DNA of 64,000 nt from Vreelandella subterranea (GTDB lineage Bacteria; Pseudomonadota; Gammaproteobacteria; Pseudomonadales; Halomonadaceae): the NCBI RefSeq assembly GCF_900111305.1, contig NZ_FOGS01000007.1, positions 124,001 to 188,000 on the forward strand, in the 5' to 3' direction. The position numbers and the translations under genes are program-made. Every line of letters begins with the position of its first letter. Positions within the stretch are counted from its first letter, which is position 1. Shown one piece after another: positions 9,134-18,477 of the stretch. The notes under the pieces were generated by a model. It did no database searches and had not been told where the DNA came from. It saw only the letters and a list, made by a program, of their open reading frames with translations.

Positions 9134-9460
9134 ATGGCGGCCAAGCCGATTTATCGAGTGGTGGTGCACCAGCAGGGTGAAATTTGGGATTTATACGTGC
9201 GCGAGATATTTCAAAGCGAACTCTGGGGCTTTATTGAAGTCGAGGAGTTTGTCTTTGAAGATGCGTCGAGGGTGGTAATCGACCCGGCAAGCGAAAAATT
9301 GCAGCGTACCTTCGAAGGTGTCAAGCGAAGTTACCTCCCGCTCAACGCAATCGTGCGCATTGATGAAGTGGAGCGAGAGGGACCTTTGAAAGCCGTCAAA
9401 AGCGACGCGCAGGTGGCGGAGTTTCCTCGTCCGTTTTCATTACCGCCGCGCGGAGATTAG
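9134..9460 (+). CDS. DUF1820 family protein
   Basis: 108 residues, a compact cytosolic protein with the DUF1820 pattern: YRVVVHQQGEIWDLYVREI, then LWGFIEVEEFVFED and YLPLNAIVRIDEVEREG. The family is widespread in gammaproteobacteria and has no assigned function. A strong ribosome site (AGGAAAAGG) precedes the ATG at 9134. The pattern resembles proteins with a conserved hydrophobic start-site loop, but no catalytic residues are evident. Confidence 0.85.
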   Translation: MAAKPIYRVVVHQQGEIWDLYVREIFQSELWGFIEVEEFVFEDASRVVIDPASEKLQRTFEGVKRSYLPLNAIVRIDEVEREGPLKAVKSDAQVAEFPRPFSLPPRGD

Positions 9461-9508
9461 ACACGTTAGTGTTGCCGAAAGGCAGCGACTTAATCAGGAC
9501 ATTACGTC

Positions 9509-10144
9509 ATGCAGATAGCTCAATTTTGTCATCGTTACCGGGCGGTTGCCGCCGGTGTATTAGTCAGTGTTTGGTGTGTCAATGGGGTTGCTCAATCGGG
9601 AAATGAGGCCTGGGTAACCGACGAACTTTCCACCTATGTACGCAGTGGCCCTACGGATGGTTACCGCATCGTGGGAACGCTGAATGCCGGCGAGCAGGTT
9701 GAGGTGCTTGAGACCAGCGGCAACTACACCCGTGTGCGCGGTGACGGTGGCGATGCCGTATGGATTTTGAGCGATGAGCTGCAGGAAACGCCCAGTGCCA
9801 CCGAGCAACTGCCAGAACTCGAGTCACGGGTAGCCGCGCTTACCGATGAGTTGGACGGTATCAATGAAGAATGGGAGCAGCGCGTGGCCACCATGCGCGA
9901 TACCCTGGAAGCCCGTCAGCAGCGCATTGATGAACTGGAAACGCGTAACGACCAGTTGAGCCGACATGTTGACGAGTCGAGCGAGCGGGTGCGCGCCTTG
10001 CAAGCACGGCTTGATACCCAGGAAGAAGACCTGCTGCTGCGTTACTTCATGTATGGTGGGGGCGTTGCCGGGGCAGGCCTGATTGTCGGGCTTATCGTGC
10101 CTCATCTGCCACGTCGGCGTAAAAAACGCGACCGTTGGTTTTAA
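9509..10144 (+). CDS. YgiM-type SH3-domain protein with C-terminal membrane anchor
   Basis: 211 residues in four parts: a signal-like hydrophobic N-terminus (about 12-30), a bacterial SH3 domain (about 32-92, with VRSGPTDGYRIVGTL and GEQVEVLETSGNYTRVR), a coiled coil (about 96-175) and a transmembrane helix (about 178-200) followed by a basic tail PRRRKKRDRW. This matches the TIGR04211 SH3-and-anchor family (E. coli YgiM). The SH3 domain is predicted to be periplasmic and to bind peptidoglycan or protein ligands. It probably shares a transcript with tpm, which starts 18 bases later. Confidence 0.85.
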   Translation: MQIAQFCHRYRAVAAGVLVSVWCVNGVAQSGNEAWVTDELSTYVRSGPTDGYRIVGTLNAGEQVEVLETSGNYTRVRGDGGDAVWILSDELQETPSATEQLPELESRVAALTDELDGINEEWEQRVATMRDTLEARQQRIDELETRNDQLSRHVDESSERVRALQARLDTQEEDLLLRYFMYGGGVAGAGLIVGLIVPHLPRRRKKRDRWF

Positions 10145-10162
10145 ACGTGTGGGCGACCAAAT

Positions 10163-10798
10163 ATGACTGACCTCTGGCGGGCTCGGTGGCAGGAAGGGCG
10201 TATTGGCTTTCATTTGCCCCAACCACACCCTGCACTGATCCATTACTGGCCTTCACTGGGCGTGCCTGACCACGCCAAGGTGCTAGTGCCCTTGTGCGGC
10301 AAAACGCTGGATATGCGTTGGCTTGCCGAAGCGAGGCATCCCGTGCTGGGTGTTGAGTTGGCGCCCGAGGCAATCGAACAGTTTCTTGCCCAGTCATCGG
10401 CCCCGGTATCGCGTTATCAGCAGGCGGGGTTCAGCATAAGCCGACAAGGCAATATCGAGCTTTGGTGTGGCGATTTCTTTCACTTGCACATTCAGCAGGC
10501 GAGCGAAATCGGTGCCTTTTACGACCGCGCCGCGCTGATCGCCCTGCCCGAAGCAACGCGCCAGCGTTATGCGTTTCATCTTGCCCAGCTGACGCCGCCG
10601 GGGGCCAAGGGGCTGCTGGTGAGCGTATCCCACCAGGGCGAGGGCGGCGGGCCTCCTTACAGTGTCCCGCATCAGGAAGTCGAGGCGTTGTTCATGCCCA
10701 ATTTCCGGGTGTCGCGGCTGGAAGAGGTCGAGCCGGATGAGCGCGGGCTATCGGAAACCGTATGGCATTTAGTGCGTCGAGGACCGTTGGAGCCATAA
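10163..10798 (+). CDS. tpm: Thiopurine S-methyltransferase
   Basis: 211 residues, full length for bacterial TPMT. Family motifs are clear: MTDLWRARWQEGRIGFH at the N-terminus, VLVPLCGKTLDMRWLAE for the SAM-binding loop, VLGVELAPEAIEQF, and FYDRAALIALPEATRQRYA. It transfers a methyl group from SAM to thiopurines; in bacteria it is also linked to selenite and tellurite methylation. It lies 18 bases after ygiM. Cytosolic. No unusual features. Confidence 0.93.
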   Translation: MTDLWRARWQEGRIGFHLPQPHPALIHYWPSLGVPDHAKVLVPLCGKTLDMRWLAEARHPVLGVELAPEAIEQFLAQSSAPVSRYQQAGFSISRQGNIELWCGDFFHLHIQQASEIGAFYDRAALIALPEATRQRYAFHLAQLTPPGAKGLLVSVSHQGEGGGPPYSVPHQEVEALFMPNFRVSRLEEVEPDERGLSETVWHLVRRGPLEP

Positions 10799-10841
10799 AC
10801 GGCTGACGCACTAAATCACTATAAATCAACAGCGACCAAGC

Positions 10842-11435
10842 TTAGCGGGCCAGTAGTTGACCAAGGTCCCGATCACTGAAGGCACGATTCAGCGCATCGC
10901 TGAGGAGATCATTGATCATACGCGTATTGGTATCCTTGTCAGGCTTGATCGCGTACTCCTGATTGCGCCGGGATGTGTAGGTGCCTGTATAGGTGGTGCC
11001 GTCATTGCGAGCGATGGCGCGTAGCACTCCCTCGATCCGAGCTTCGTCGATCAATGGCTGATCGCTGTTGCCCTGCGCATAGGTAAGGCTTGCCAGCTCC
11101 AGCGTCAGGCTGGGGCGGCCATCGGCGGCTTGCCGGGTGGGTGTAAAGCCCATGTCGGCGACTGCCCGCTCGGCTTCCTGCTGCAAGCGCGGGATGATTT
11201 CATGGCTGTTGACGGTGATTTGCGCGGTGGACATGCCGCCGCCTGCACGGTTGCCAATCACCTCGCTGTCGCGGCCATCCTGCGCCAGAACAGTCACTTC
11301 CTGCCCCTGACCGACCGAAGGAACCTTGGCGGTACGTTCGGGGGAAAGCTGCAGGTAGTGGGGGCTGGCACAGCCCGCCAGCCACACCGTGGCCAGCAAG
11401 GTGGCAGATAAAGTGAGCAAATGACGCCGTAGCAT
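10842..11435 (-). CDS. YajG-like lipoprotein
   Basis: 197 residues from the ATG at 11435, which has GGAGAA upstream and begins directly with a lipoprotein signal peptide (MLRRHLLTLSATLLATVWLA, lipobox LAGC with Cys about 21). An in-frame start 33 bases upstream has no good ribosome site. The mature part (VGQGQEVTVLAQDGRDSEVI, then IIPRLQQEAERAVADMGF) follows the YajG family, found near ampG in enterobacteria. The residue after Cys is Ala, so outer-membrane localisation is expected. Function unknown. It lies convergent to tpm. Confidence 0.75.
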   Translation of the reverse strand: MLRRHLLTLSATLLATVWLAGCASPHYLQLSPERTAKVPSVGQGQEVTVLAQDGRDSEVIGNRAGGGMSTAQITVNSHEIIPRLQQEAERAVADMGFTPTRQAADGRPSLTLELASLTYAQGNSDQPLIDEARIEGVLRAIARNDGTTYTGTYTSRRNQEYAIKPDKDTNTRMINDLLSDALNRAFSDRDLGQLLAR

Positions 11436-11609
11436 GGGGTTCTCCGCTGTGGTTGAAACTGTCATCAAAACACCAGTATAACGCTGCTAGTGCGCAAGCG
11501 GTATGATCAGACGATGCGGGTTTGCTACGTTGTGTTTAACCGCTGACTGTGAGCCACTCTTCGCAGTGCAAAGCTGGCTTCGCTCCATGGACACCGACCA
11601 GGCATTGCG

Positions 11610-12227
11610 ATGGTGCATAACGACTTGTTCGAAAACGACGAAATGAAGTTGATCAACCTGCTGCCGCAGGACGGGGAAGCCTATTACCACGGACAAATCC
11701 TCGACGCCGGTACGGCGGATCGTTATCTGGCGCAATGCATCCGTCAGCTTAGCTGGGCGCATGATCGTGCGTTCATGTTTGGTAAAGAGATGGTGACCCA
11801 GAGGAAGGTGGCCTGGTACGCGGATGAGCCCGTCTCTTATACGTACTCCGGGTATACCAAGACGGCGTTGGTGTGGCCTGATTTCTTGCGCGAGATAAAA
11901 CAGCGGGTGGAGAGAAGCAGCGGTGATAGCTTCAACTCATGTCTGTGTAATTTTTACAGCTCAGGCGATGAAGGCATGGGGTGGCACAGCGATGGCGAAA
12001 AAGAGCTGGTTGAAGAGGGGGCGATCGGGTCGTTGACGCTAGGCAGCGCGAGACGATTTTCCTTCAAGCATAAAGTCACCGGCGAGCGGTTGTCGCTGAG
12101 CCTTGAGCACGGCAGCTTGTTGATCATGAAAGGCAGTACCCAGAAAAACTGGCTGCATAGCCTGCCTAAAACCAGGAAGTCGACGGACCCACGGGTGAAT
12201 CTGACGTTTAGGCAGATGCGCTTCTGA
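11610..12227 (+). CDS. AlkB-like Fe(II)/2-oxoglutarate dioxygenase
   Basis: 205 residues. The iron ligands are His126-x-Asp128 (GMGWHSDGE) and His183 (WLHSLPKT), and the 2-oxoglutarate contact is RVNLTFR (Arg195, Arg201). A nucleotide-lid region with RKVAWYADEP and YTYSGYTK precedes them. This is the AlkB-homologue layout of ABH2/ABH3-like bacterial proteins, which remove alkyl lesions from bases by oxidative demethylation. The ATG at 11610 is used, but an ATG at 11643 (MKLINLLPQDGEAYY) is about as good because homologues often begin near that motif. Monocistronic. Confidence 0.88.
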   Translation: MVHNDLFENDEMKLINLLPQDGEAYYHGQILDAGTADRYLAQCIRQLSWAHDRAFMFGKEMVTQRKVAWYADEPVSYTYSGYTKTALVWPDFLREIKQRVERSSGDSFNSCLCNFYSSGDEGMGWHSDGEKELVEEGAIGSLTLGSARRFSFKHKVTGERLSLSLEHGSLLIMKGSTQKNWLHSLPKTRKSTDPRVNLTFRQMRF

Positions 12228-12276
12228 GGTAGGGAATCCACCAGAAAACGGCTACCCGTTTGGGGCAACCGTTTTG

Positions 12277-13371
12277 CTAGGCAAGGTGAGTTTGCACCTC
12301 CGCGTTTTCCGTCGCTTCGGGGAAGCGTCGCCAATGCCGCGGATGGGCGTAAAGCCTTTGCCCACGGCGCAATGCCAGGCGGTTGAAGTCGGCATGACGG
12401 ACTGTGGCCAACCAGGGCTCTGCCAGCCAGTCAGCTTCCAGTTCCACCCGGACTTCAGCGCCCACGGGGGAGATCGCGGTGATCGTCACCGGCAGGTGAC
12501 TCTCCGGGGTGGGCTGCTCGGCGAGGCGGATTTCATGGGGCCGCAGCAGCAATTCTGCGTCGCCGTCCGGCAGGTCCACTGCCAGGTGCGCGTCGCCGCA
12601 GGTGAGCGTGCCGTTGTGTACCTTGCCTTCCAGATAATTGACGTCGCCGAGAAACTCAAACACAAAGCGGTTTTGGGGTGCCCGGTAGAGGGTTTCCGGC
12701 GTATCGATCTGCTCAATACGTCCATTGCTCATTACGACGACGCGGTCCGAAAGCTCAAGGGCTTCTTCTTGGTCGTGGGTAACAAACACGCTGGTGAAGT
12801 TGAACTCTTCGTGCAGATGACGCAGCCAGCGGCGCAGCTCCTGGCGCACTTTGGCGTCGAGCGCGCCAAACGGCTCGTCAAGCAGCAGCACATCCGGCTC
12901 GACGGCCAGCGCACGGGCCAGTGACACGCGCTGTTGCTGGCCGCCGGATAGCTGTGCCGGGTAGCGGTTGGCAAAGGCTTCGAGTTTGACCATTTCGAGC
13001 AGACGATACACCCGGGCGCGAATGTCCTGGGCAGATGGCCGCTTGGCACGGGGCATGACGGTCAAGCCAAACGCGACGTTGTCGTAGACGCTCATGTGCC
13101 GGAACAGGGCGTAATGCTGAAACACGAAGCCAATCCGCCGGTCACGGACATGCACGTGGGTCACGTCGCGCTCGCCGAATAGGATCCTGCCGGGGGTCGG
13201 GGAGTGGTCGGCGGTTTCAAGCCCTGCAATGATGCGCAGCAGAGTGGTCTTGCCCGAGCCGGAGGGCCCCAGCAGGCCAACCAGCTCGCCTTCCTGGATA
13301 TCCAGGTTGATCGGCTCCAGCGCTTGAGTCGCGCCAAAGTGTTTGGCGATATTGTCTAAGCGAATGCTCAT
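12277..13371 (-). CDS. cysA: Sulfate/thiosulfate ABC transporter ATP-binding protein
   Basis: 364 residues. Walker A is GPSGSGKTT, the Q-loop reads [13 protein letters not shown], the signature is LSGGQQQR and Walker B is [11 protein letters not shown], followed by the H-loop [11 protein letters not shown] and a C-terminal TOBE-type domain. It powers sulfate import with CysT and CysW. The ATG at 13371 is preferred over the in-frame one at 13401 because it matches the family start [13 protein letters not shown] and overlaps the cysW stop as ATGA. Last gene of the cys operon. Confidence 0.95.
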   Translation of the reverse strand: MSIRLDNIAKHFGATQALEPINLDIQEGELVGLLGPSGSGKTTLLRIIAGLETADHSPTPGRILFGERDVTHVHVRDRRIGFVFQHYALFRHMSVYDNVAFGLTVMPRAKRPSAQDIRARVYRLLEMVKLEAFANRYPAQLSGGQQQRVSLARALAVEPDVLLLDEPFGALDAKVRQELRRWLRHLHEEFNFTSVFVTHDQEEALELSDRVVVMSNGRIEQIDTPETLYRAPQNRFVFEFLGDVNYLEGKVHNGTLTCGDAHLAVDLPDGDAELLLRPHEIRLAEQPTPESHLPVTITAISPVGAEVRVELEADWLAEPWLATVRHADFNRLALRRGQRLYAHPRHWRRFPEATENAEVQTHLA

Positions 13372-14195
13372 GCAAATGCCTCCCGGCGCGACGCGCGCCA
13401 TTCCAGTCCCGCCTTGGCGGCGAGCGTCAGTAGGGCAATCAATGCGAGTAGGGCCGCACAGGCAAAAGCCCCCACGGCGTTGTAATCCTGATAAAGCTGC
13501 TCAAGGTGCAGAGGCAGGGTGTTGGTCTGGCCGCGAATCGCCCCGGATACCACCGAGACGGCCCCAAACTCACCCACCGCGCGGGCGTTGGTGAGAATGA
13601 TGCCGTAAAGCAGTGCCCAGCGGATGTTGGGCAGGGTGACGCGACGGAATGTTGTCCACCCTGAAGCGCCGAGCGTCACGGCCGCTTCTTCTTCTCGCGA
13701 GCCTTGGGCCTGCATCAAGGGGATCAGTTCCCGGGCGACGAAGGGGCAGGTGACAAAGATGGTCACCATCAATATCCCCGGCCAGGCGAACATCAGCTGA
13801 ATATCGTGGCTGTTCAGCCAGCTGCCTATCCAGCCGTTGCGCCCGTAGAGCAGCAGGTAGATAAGCCCCGCAACGACAGGCGACACCGCGAAGGGGATAT
13901 CAATCAACGTTTGTAGCAGGCGGCGGCCAGGAAAACTGAAACGCGTTACCAGCCAGGCCAGCGCCACCCCGAACACTAGACAAACCGGGATCGTCAGCAG
14001 GGCAATGCCCAGGGTCAGGCCAATGGCGTGCAGGGTGTAGAAGTCACTGACGTTTGACCAGAACACACTGACACCCTGCGAGAAAGCCTGAGCGAAAATG
14101 GCGACCAGCGGCAGCAGTAGAAAAAGCCCCGACAGGCCCACCGCTGCTGCAATCAGCAGGCGGCGGACAAGTGGTGCATCACCAATCCGACGCAT
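13368..14195 (-). CDS. cysW: Sulfate ABC transporter permease CysW
   Basis: 275 residues with six predicted membrane helices. The permease EAA loop is [20 protein letters not shown] followed by [12 protein letters not shown], and [20 protein letters not shown] is the CysW-specific region after it. Works as a heterodimer with CysT in the inner membrane. Its ATG overlaps the cysT stop by one base (TAATG) and its own stop overlaps cysA (ATGA), so the three cytoplasmic-facing parts are tightly coupled. Confidence 0.95.
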   Translation of the reverse strand: MRRIGDAPLVRRLLIAAAVGLSGLFLLLPLVAIFAQAFSQGVSVFWSNVSDFYTLHAIGLTLGIALLTIPVCLVFGVALAWLVTRFSFPGRRLLQTLIDIPFAVSPVVAGLIYLLLYGRNGWIGSWLNSHDIQLMFAWPGILMVTIFVTCPFVARELIPLMQAQGSREEEAAVTLGASGWTTFRRVTLPNIRWALLYGIILTNARAVGEFGAVSVVSGAIRGQTNTLPLHLEQLYQDYNAVGAFACAALLALIALLTLAAKAGLEWRASRREAFA

Positions 14196-15049
14196 TACCC
14201 CTTACCTCCATGCAAGCGGCGAATAAACCGCCCCTGCCAGACATTGATCGCGAGCAACAGGGCAAGCGAGACAAACAGCACCACCGAGGCGATTGCCGAG
14301 GCCCCCGCGTAGTCGTACTCCTGCAGCTTGACGAAGATCATCAGCGCGGTGATCTCGGTTTCGTAAGGCATATTACCCGCGATAAAGATAATGGCGCCGA
14401 ACTCGCCGAGTGAGCGTACAAACGCAAGCCCTGTACCAGTCACCAGTGCCGGCCATAAGTGAGGCATGATGACCCGGCGAAACGCGACACCGTCAGTGGC
14501 ACCCAGGGACATCGCCGCCTCATCGACTTCGGCGGGCATGTCTTCGAGTACGGGCTGTACGGTGCGCACTACAAACGGGATGCTGGTGAACGCCATGGCC
14601 AGGGCAATGCCGACCCAGGTGTAGGCAACCTGAAACCCCAGTGACTCCAGCCAGCCGCCCATCCAGCCGCTGCTTGCGTAGAGAGTGGCCAGGGTAATGC
14701 CAGCCACTGCGGTGGGTAAGGCGAAGGGCAAATCCATCAGCGCGTCGAGCAGTCGTTTGCCGGTGAAGTCATAGCGGACCAGCACCCAGGCCAGCAGCAG
14801 GCCAAAGACGGCATTGACCAACGCCGCGACGGCGGCTGCGCCGATGGTGACCATGTAGCTGGCGACGACGCGGCCTTCGGTGATGATTGCCCAGTACTCG
14901 GCGAGGCTAAGTCCGGCGAGTTGGCCGAAAAGTCCGGTAATGGGCAGCAGCAGTACCAGCGAGATAAACAGTACGCTGATACCCATGGAAAGACCGAAAC
15001 CCGGCAGCACGCGCGCGCTGCCGGAGTGTCGAAGGGCGAAGTAGCTCAT
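14195..15049 (-). CDS. cysT: Sulfate ABC transporter permease CysT (CysU)
   Basis: 284 residues with six predicted membrane helices. The EAA loop (EAAMSLGATDGVAFRRVIMP) is followed by LAFVRSLGEFGAIIFIAGNM, characteristic of CysT. The start lies 23 bases after the sulfate-binding protein stop, consistent with one transcript. Partner of CysW in the sulfate channel. Confidence 0.95.
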   Translation of the reverse strand: MSYFALRHSGSARVLPGFGLSMGISVLFISLVLLLPITGLFGQLAGLSLAEYWAIITEGRVVASYMVTIGAAAVAALVNAVFGLLLAWVLVRYDFTGKRLLDALMDLPFALPTAVAGITLATLYASSGWMGGWLESLGFQVAYTWVGIALAMAFTSIPFVVRTVQPVLEDMPAEVDEAAMSLGATDGVAFRRVIMPHLWPALVTGTGLAFVRSLGEFGAIIFIAGNMPYETEITALMIFVKLQEYDYAGASAIASVVLFVSLALLLAINVWQGRFIRRLHGGKG

Positions 15050-15072
15050 GGCTCAGTCCGGCGAATCAAGAA

Positions 15073-16080
15073 TTAACGGCGCTGAAGCTGGTCAAGCATG
15101 CCACCGCCTTCAAAGTGCGTTTCCATGGCGTCTGGCCAGCTACCGAAGACATCTTCAACTTTCAGCAGGTCGGTTTCGGGGAACTGATCGGCAAATTCCT
15201 CGACTACCGCCTCATGGTGAACGCGGTAGTTAAAGCCAGCCAGCAGCCGCTGGGTGTCCTCACGGTAGAGGTAGTCCAGATAGCTCTGCGCCAGGTCGCT
15301 GTTACCGTTTCTCTCAGCGTTTTCGCCCACGACGGCAACGGGGAACTCAGCCAGGATGCTGGTAGGCGGCACGATGACTTCGTAATCGTCGCTACCATAT
15401 TCCTGGCGAATGTTATTCACCTCGGACTCGAAGCTGATCAGTACATCACCGATCCCACGCTCGATAAAGCTGGTGGTGGCACCACGTCCGCCGGTATCAA
15501 AGACTCTGACGTTAGCCAGGAAGGTGCGCATGAAGTCCTGAATCTGTTCTTCGTCGCCCTCAAACTGGTCGTCGGCAAAGCCCCAGGCGGCCAGATAGGT
15601 ATAGCGACCGTTGCCCGAGGTTTTGGGGTTGGGGAAAACGATGTCAACGTCATCGTTAACCAGGTCGTCCCAGTTCTCGATAGCCTTGGGGTTATCTTTG
15701 CGCACCAGAAACGCCGTGGTGGAATAGTAGGGCGAAGCGTTATTGTCAAACGCATCCTGCCAGTCTTCGTCGACCAGTCCCGCTTCAGCGAGAACGTTAA
15801 CGTCGGTCACCTGGTTAAACGTCACGACGTCAGCACGCAGGCCCTGCATGATCGCCCGTGCCTGGGCCGAGGAACCGCCGTGGGATTGACTGACTTCAAT
15901 GTCTTCGCCGTGCTCTTCTGCCCACCAGGCTTCAAACTTGGGGTTGATCTCGGCGAACAGCTCCCTGGCAATATCGTAAGAAGAGTTCAGCAGCTCGCGC
16001 TCCTGGGCAACGGCCGGGGTTGAAAGCGTGGCGCCGATGGCCAGCGCCAAGACGCTGCGACGGAAAACGGAAAATGACAT
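15073..16080 (-). CDS. Periplasmic sulfate-binding protein
   Basis: 335 residues. Signal peptide about 1-25 (MSFSVFRRSVLALAIGATLS, cleavage after PAVAQ), then the sulfate/thiosulfate receptor family motifs SYDIARELFAEIN, SQSHGGSSAQARAIMQGLRA and the PNPKTSGNGRYTYLAAWG signature. It delivers sulfate to CysTWA. Sbp and CysP cannot be told apart safely by eye. Two adjacent ATGs exist (16083 and 16080); AAGGAG lies 6 bases before the second, so that one is chosen. First gene of the operon. Confidence 0.93.
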   Translation of the reverse strand: MSFSVFRRSVLALAIGATLSTPAVAQERELLNSSYDIARELFAEINPKFEAWWAEEHGEDIEVSQSHGGSSAQARAIMQGLRADVVTFNQVTDVNVLAEAGLVDEDWQDAFDNNASPYYSTTAFLVRKDNPKAIENWDDLVNDDVDIVFPNPKTSGNGRYTYLAAWGFADDQFEGDEEQIQDFMRTFLANVRVFDTGGRGATTSFIERGIGDVLISFESEVNNIRQEYGSDDYEVIVPPTSILAEFPVAVVGENAERNGNSDLAQSYLDYLYREDTQRLLAGFNYRVHHEAVVEEFADQFPETDLLKVEDVFGSWPDAMETHFEGGGMLDQLQRR

Positions 16081-16176
16081 CATAAGCTCCTTAATAACCA
16101 AGCCAGTGTTGGCAACTGGTGTTGATAATATAGCTAGCAAGCTTAAACCTGTGATTGTGGAATTACAATTGTGTTT

Positions 16177-16197
16177 TATATTCTCTTTTGGAATATA
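16177..16197. promoter_or_regulatory. Perfect inverted repeat upstream of the sulfate operon
   Basis: TATATTC at 16177-16183 and GAATATA at 16191-16197 form a perfect 7+7 bp inverted repeat with a 7-bp spacer, about 100 bases upstream of the sulfate-binding protein gene in the gap shared with rpe. The position suits an activator site such as that of the LysR-type regulator CysB, which acts upstream of weak cys promoters; the assignment is inference. Confidence 0.4.
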
Positions 16198-16311
16198 GGT
16201 GGAAGGCAATGCCTGATAGACCCCGTTGCACAACGCTTCTGGTAATATGCAGCCTCTCTGAACGCGGTAATGGCCGTTGTTTACTTACTTTGGCAAAGCA
16301 GGAATGTTGAT

Positions 16312-17007
16312 ATGACGTCTGTGCGTGATTGTTTAATTGCCCCCTCGATTCTTTCCGCCAACTTTGCCCGCCTTGGCGAAGAGGTGGACAACGTGCTTGC
16401 GTCGGGGGCGGATATCGTCCACTTCGATGTCATGGATAACCACTATGTGCCCAATCTCACCATCGGTCCGATGGTGTGCAAGGCATTACGCCAACACGGC
16501 GTGACAGCCCCCATTGACGTGCATCTGATGGTCAAGCCGGTGGATCGCATGATCAGCGATTTTATCGAGGCGGGGGCCAGTTATATCACCTTTCACCCGG
16601 AAGCCTCCGAGCACATCGACCGCTCGCTGCAACTGATACGTGACAGCGGCTGCAAAGCCGGGCTGGTATTCAACCCCGCAACGCCGCTGTCCTATCTCGA
16701 TTACGTGATGGACAAGGTCGACATGGTGCTGCTGATGAGCGTCAACCCCGGTTTTGGCGGGCAGTCGTTCATTCCCGGGACGCTGGATAAGCTGCGCGAT
16801 GCGCGCGCGCGGATTGATGCGTCAGGGCGCGCGATTCGTCTGGAAGTCGACGGCGGTGTCAAGGCCGATAACATCGCCGAGATTGCCGCTGCCGGGGCGG
16901 ATACCTTCGTCGCCGGGTCGGCAATCTTTAATGCTCACCAGCAAAGCGATCCGCACGGCTATGACTCCGTGATCCGGCAGCTACGCGAGGCGATTGCCAG
17001 TACCTGA
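16312..17007 (+). CDS. rpe: Ribulose-phosphate 3-epimerase
   Basis: 231 residues, a TIM barrel of normal length. Motifs are [34 protein letters not shown] (metal-binding His and Asp), [25 protein letters not shown] and [11 protein letters not shown]. It interconverts ribulose-5-phosphate and xylulose-5-phosphate in the pentose phosphate pathway. The ATG at 16312 matches family starts; an in-frame ATG at 16270 would add 14 residues without support. Divergent from the sulfate operon. Confidence 0.95.
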   Translation: MTSVRDCLIAPSILSANFARLGEEVDNVLASGADIVHFDVMDNHYVPNLTIGPMVCKALRQHGVTAPIDVHLMVKPVDRMISDFIEAGASYITFHPEASEHIDRSLQLIRDSGCKAGLVFNPATPLSYLDYVMDKVDMVLLMSVNPGFGGQSFIPGTLDKLRDARARIDASGRAIRLEVDGGVKADNIAEIAAAGADTFVAGSAIFNAHQQSDPHGYDSVIRQLREAIAST

Positions 17008-17029
17008 TACCCTTACGGGATGCCAGGAC

Positions 17030-18328
17030 TTAATGCAGCTTCATGCGCGGTTTCAGGTAGCGATTGAGCTTATCGACCAGCCAGGCAAGGCCGGTCTTTG
17101 GCGCGCCGTGAATCGATAGCTGGTGCATGCGATAGAGTGACGCATAGGCGCGGCGTGCCAGCCAGCCTTCCAGGAATAGCCCGCGTGATGCAGAGCTGCG
17201 CATCAGGCTGCCGACGGCATCGTAACGGGCTAGCGACACCAGCGAGCCGTGATCCCGATAGTGAAACTCGTGAAGCGGCTTGCCTTCCAGTTGGTTGACC
17301 AGGTTCTTGGCCAGGAGCTTGGCCTGCTGGTGAGCGGCCTGGGCACGCGGTGGGACGGCGCTGTCATCTCCCTGTGGGCAATCGGCACAGTCGCCAAGGG
17401 CAAAGATTGCCGGATCATCGACGCTCTGCAGCGTTTTCGCCACCTTGAGCTGATTTTTGTTATTGGTCGAAAGCCCCTGCTCGGCGAGAAATGGCGGTGC
17501 CTTGATGCCCGCCGCCCAGACGTTGAGATCGGTTTCGATCACGTCGCCATCGCCCGTCACAAGACAGTTAGCCTGTGCCTCCTTGACCGCCGTGCCCACG
17601 TGGATCGTCACGCCCATGCTCTCCAGTTCCTGCTGGACGGTTTGGCTGATACGCTCGGAGAGCCCGGGAAGCAAGAGGGGCGCGGCCTCTAACAGGTGGA
17701 CGCTGATCTGCTGGTGATCGGTGGCGGTTACCCCGTAGGCGTTGAGCATCCTTGAGGCGTCAAACAGTTCGGCGGCCAGCTCCACCCCGGTGGCACCACC
17801 GCCCACTATACCGATGGTCAACTGTGGGTGCTGGCGCAGTGTCGGGTCGGTGTAACGCAGGAAGGTATTGATCATATCGCGCTGAAACGCCTTGGCTTGC
17901 TGGGGCGAATCGATAAAATGGCAGTGCTCGGCAACCCCTGGCGTGCCAAAGTCGTTGGACACGCTGCCAAGGGCCATGACCAGGTAGTCGTAGCCCAGCT
18001 GTCTAGCGGGAAGAACCTCTTCGCCTTGTTCATCCACCACAGGCGCTAGATGCAGCTGCCTGGCCTGGCGATCAATACCGGATAGTGAGCCACGCTGATA
18101 GCGGTAATGATGCGCCGATGAATGGCCGCGGTAATCAACCTCGTCCATGCTGGAGTTCAGTACCCCGGTGGCTAATTCGTGCAGCAGCGGCTTCCAGACG
18201 TGGGTCGTATTGCGATCGAGCAAGACCACATTGGCCCGCCCAGGCTTGCCAAGCTTACGCCCCAATTGAGTTGCCAGCGCCAGACCGCCAGCGCCGCCGC
18301 CAACGATCACGATGGTGGGAAGGCTCAT
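17030..18328 (-). CDS. ndh: Type II NADH dehydrogenase (NDH-2)
   Basis: 432 residues. The FAD fold starts TIVIVGGGAGGLALATQLGR; the second GxGxxG for NADH is LTIGIVGGGATGVELAAELF, and LNVWAAGIKAPPFL plus IFALGDCADCPQ bind FAD later in the chain. The C-terminal basic/hydrophobic part gives peripheral attachment to the inner membrane. It oxidises NADH and reduces quinone without pumping protons. AAGGAG precedes the ATG at 18328. It is divergent from gph. Confidence 0.93.
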   Translation of the reverse strand: MSLPTIVIVGGGAGGLALATQLGRKLGKPGRANVVLLDRNTTHVWKPLLHELATGVLNSSMDEVDYRGHSSAHHYRYQRGSLSGIDRQARQLHLAPVVDEQGEEVLPARQLGYDYLVMALGSVSNDFGTPGVAEHCHFIDSPQQAKAFQRDMINTFLRYTDPTLRQHPQLTIGIVGGGATGVELAAELFDASRMLNAYGVTATDHQQISVHLLEAAPLLLPGLSERISQTVQQELESMGVTIHVGTAVKEAQANCLVTGDGDVIETDLNVWAAGIKAPPFLAEQGLSTNNKNQLKVAKTLQSVDDPAIFALGDCADCPQGDDSAVPPRAQAAHQQAKLLAKNLVNQLEGKPLHEFHYRDHGSLVSLARYDAVGSLMRSSASRGLFLEGWLARRAYASLYRMHQLSIHGAPKTGLAWLVDKLNRYLKPRMKLH

Positions 18329-18477
18329 GTCTTACTCCTTGACTTAAATGATACTCATCATAGAGGTTTCTCGCGGTAGTGACGAACGTAAGCCGCGGTT
18401 CATATAGCAAAGCCGGTTCTCAGGGCTGTCCCTGAAGCGAGCTTTCGTTGACTCTTTACGCAGATAAGGATGGTCAC

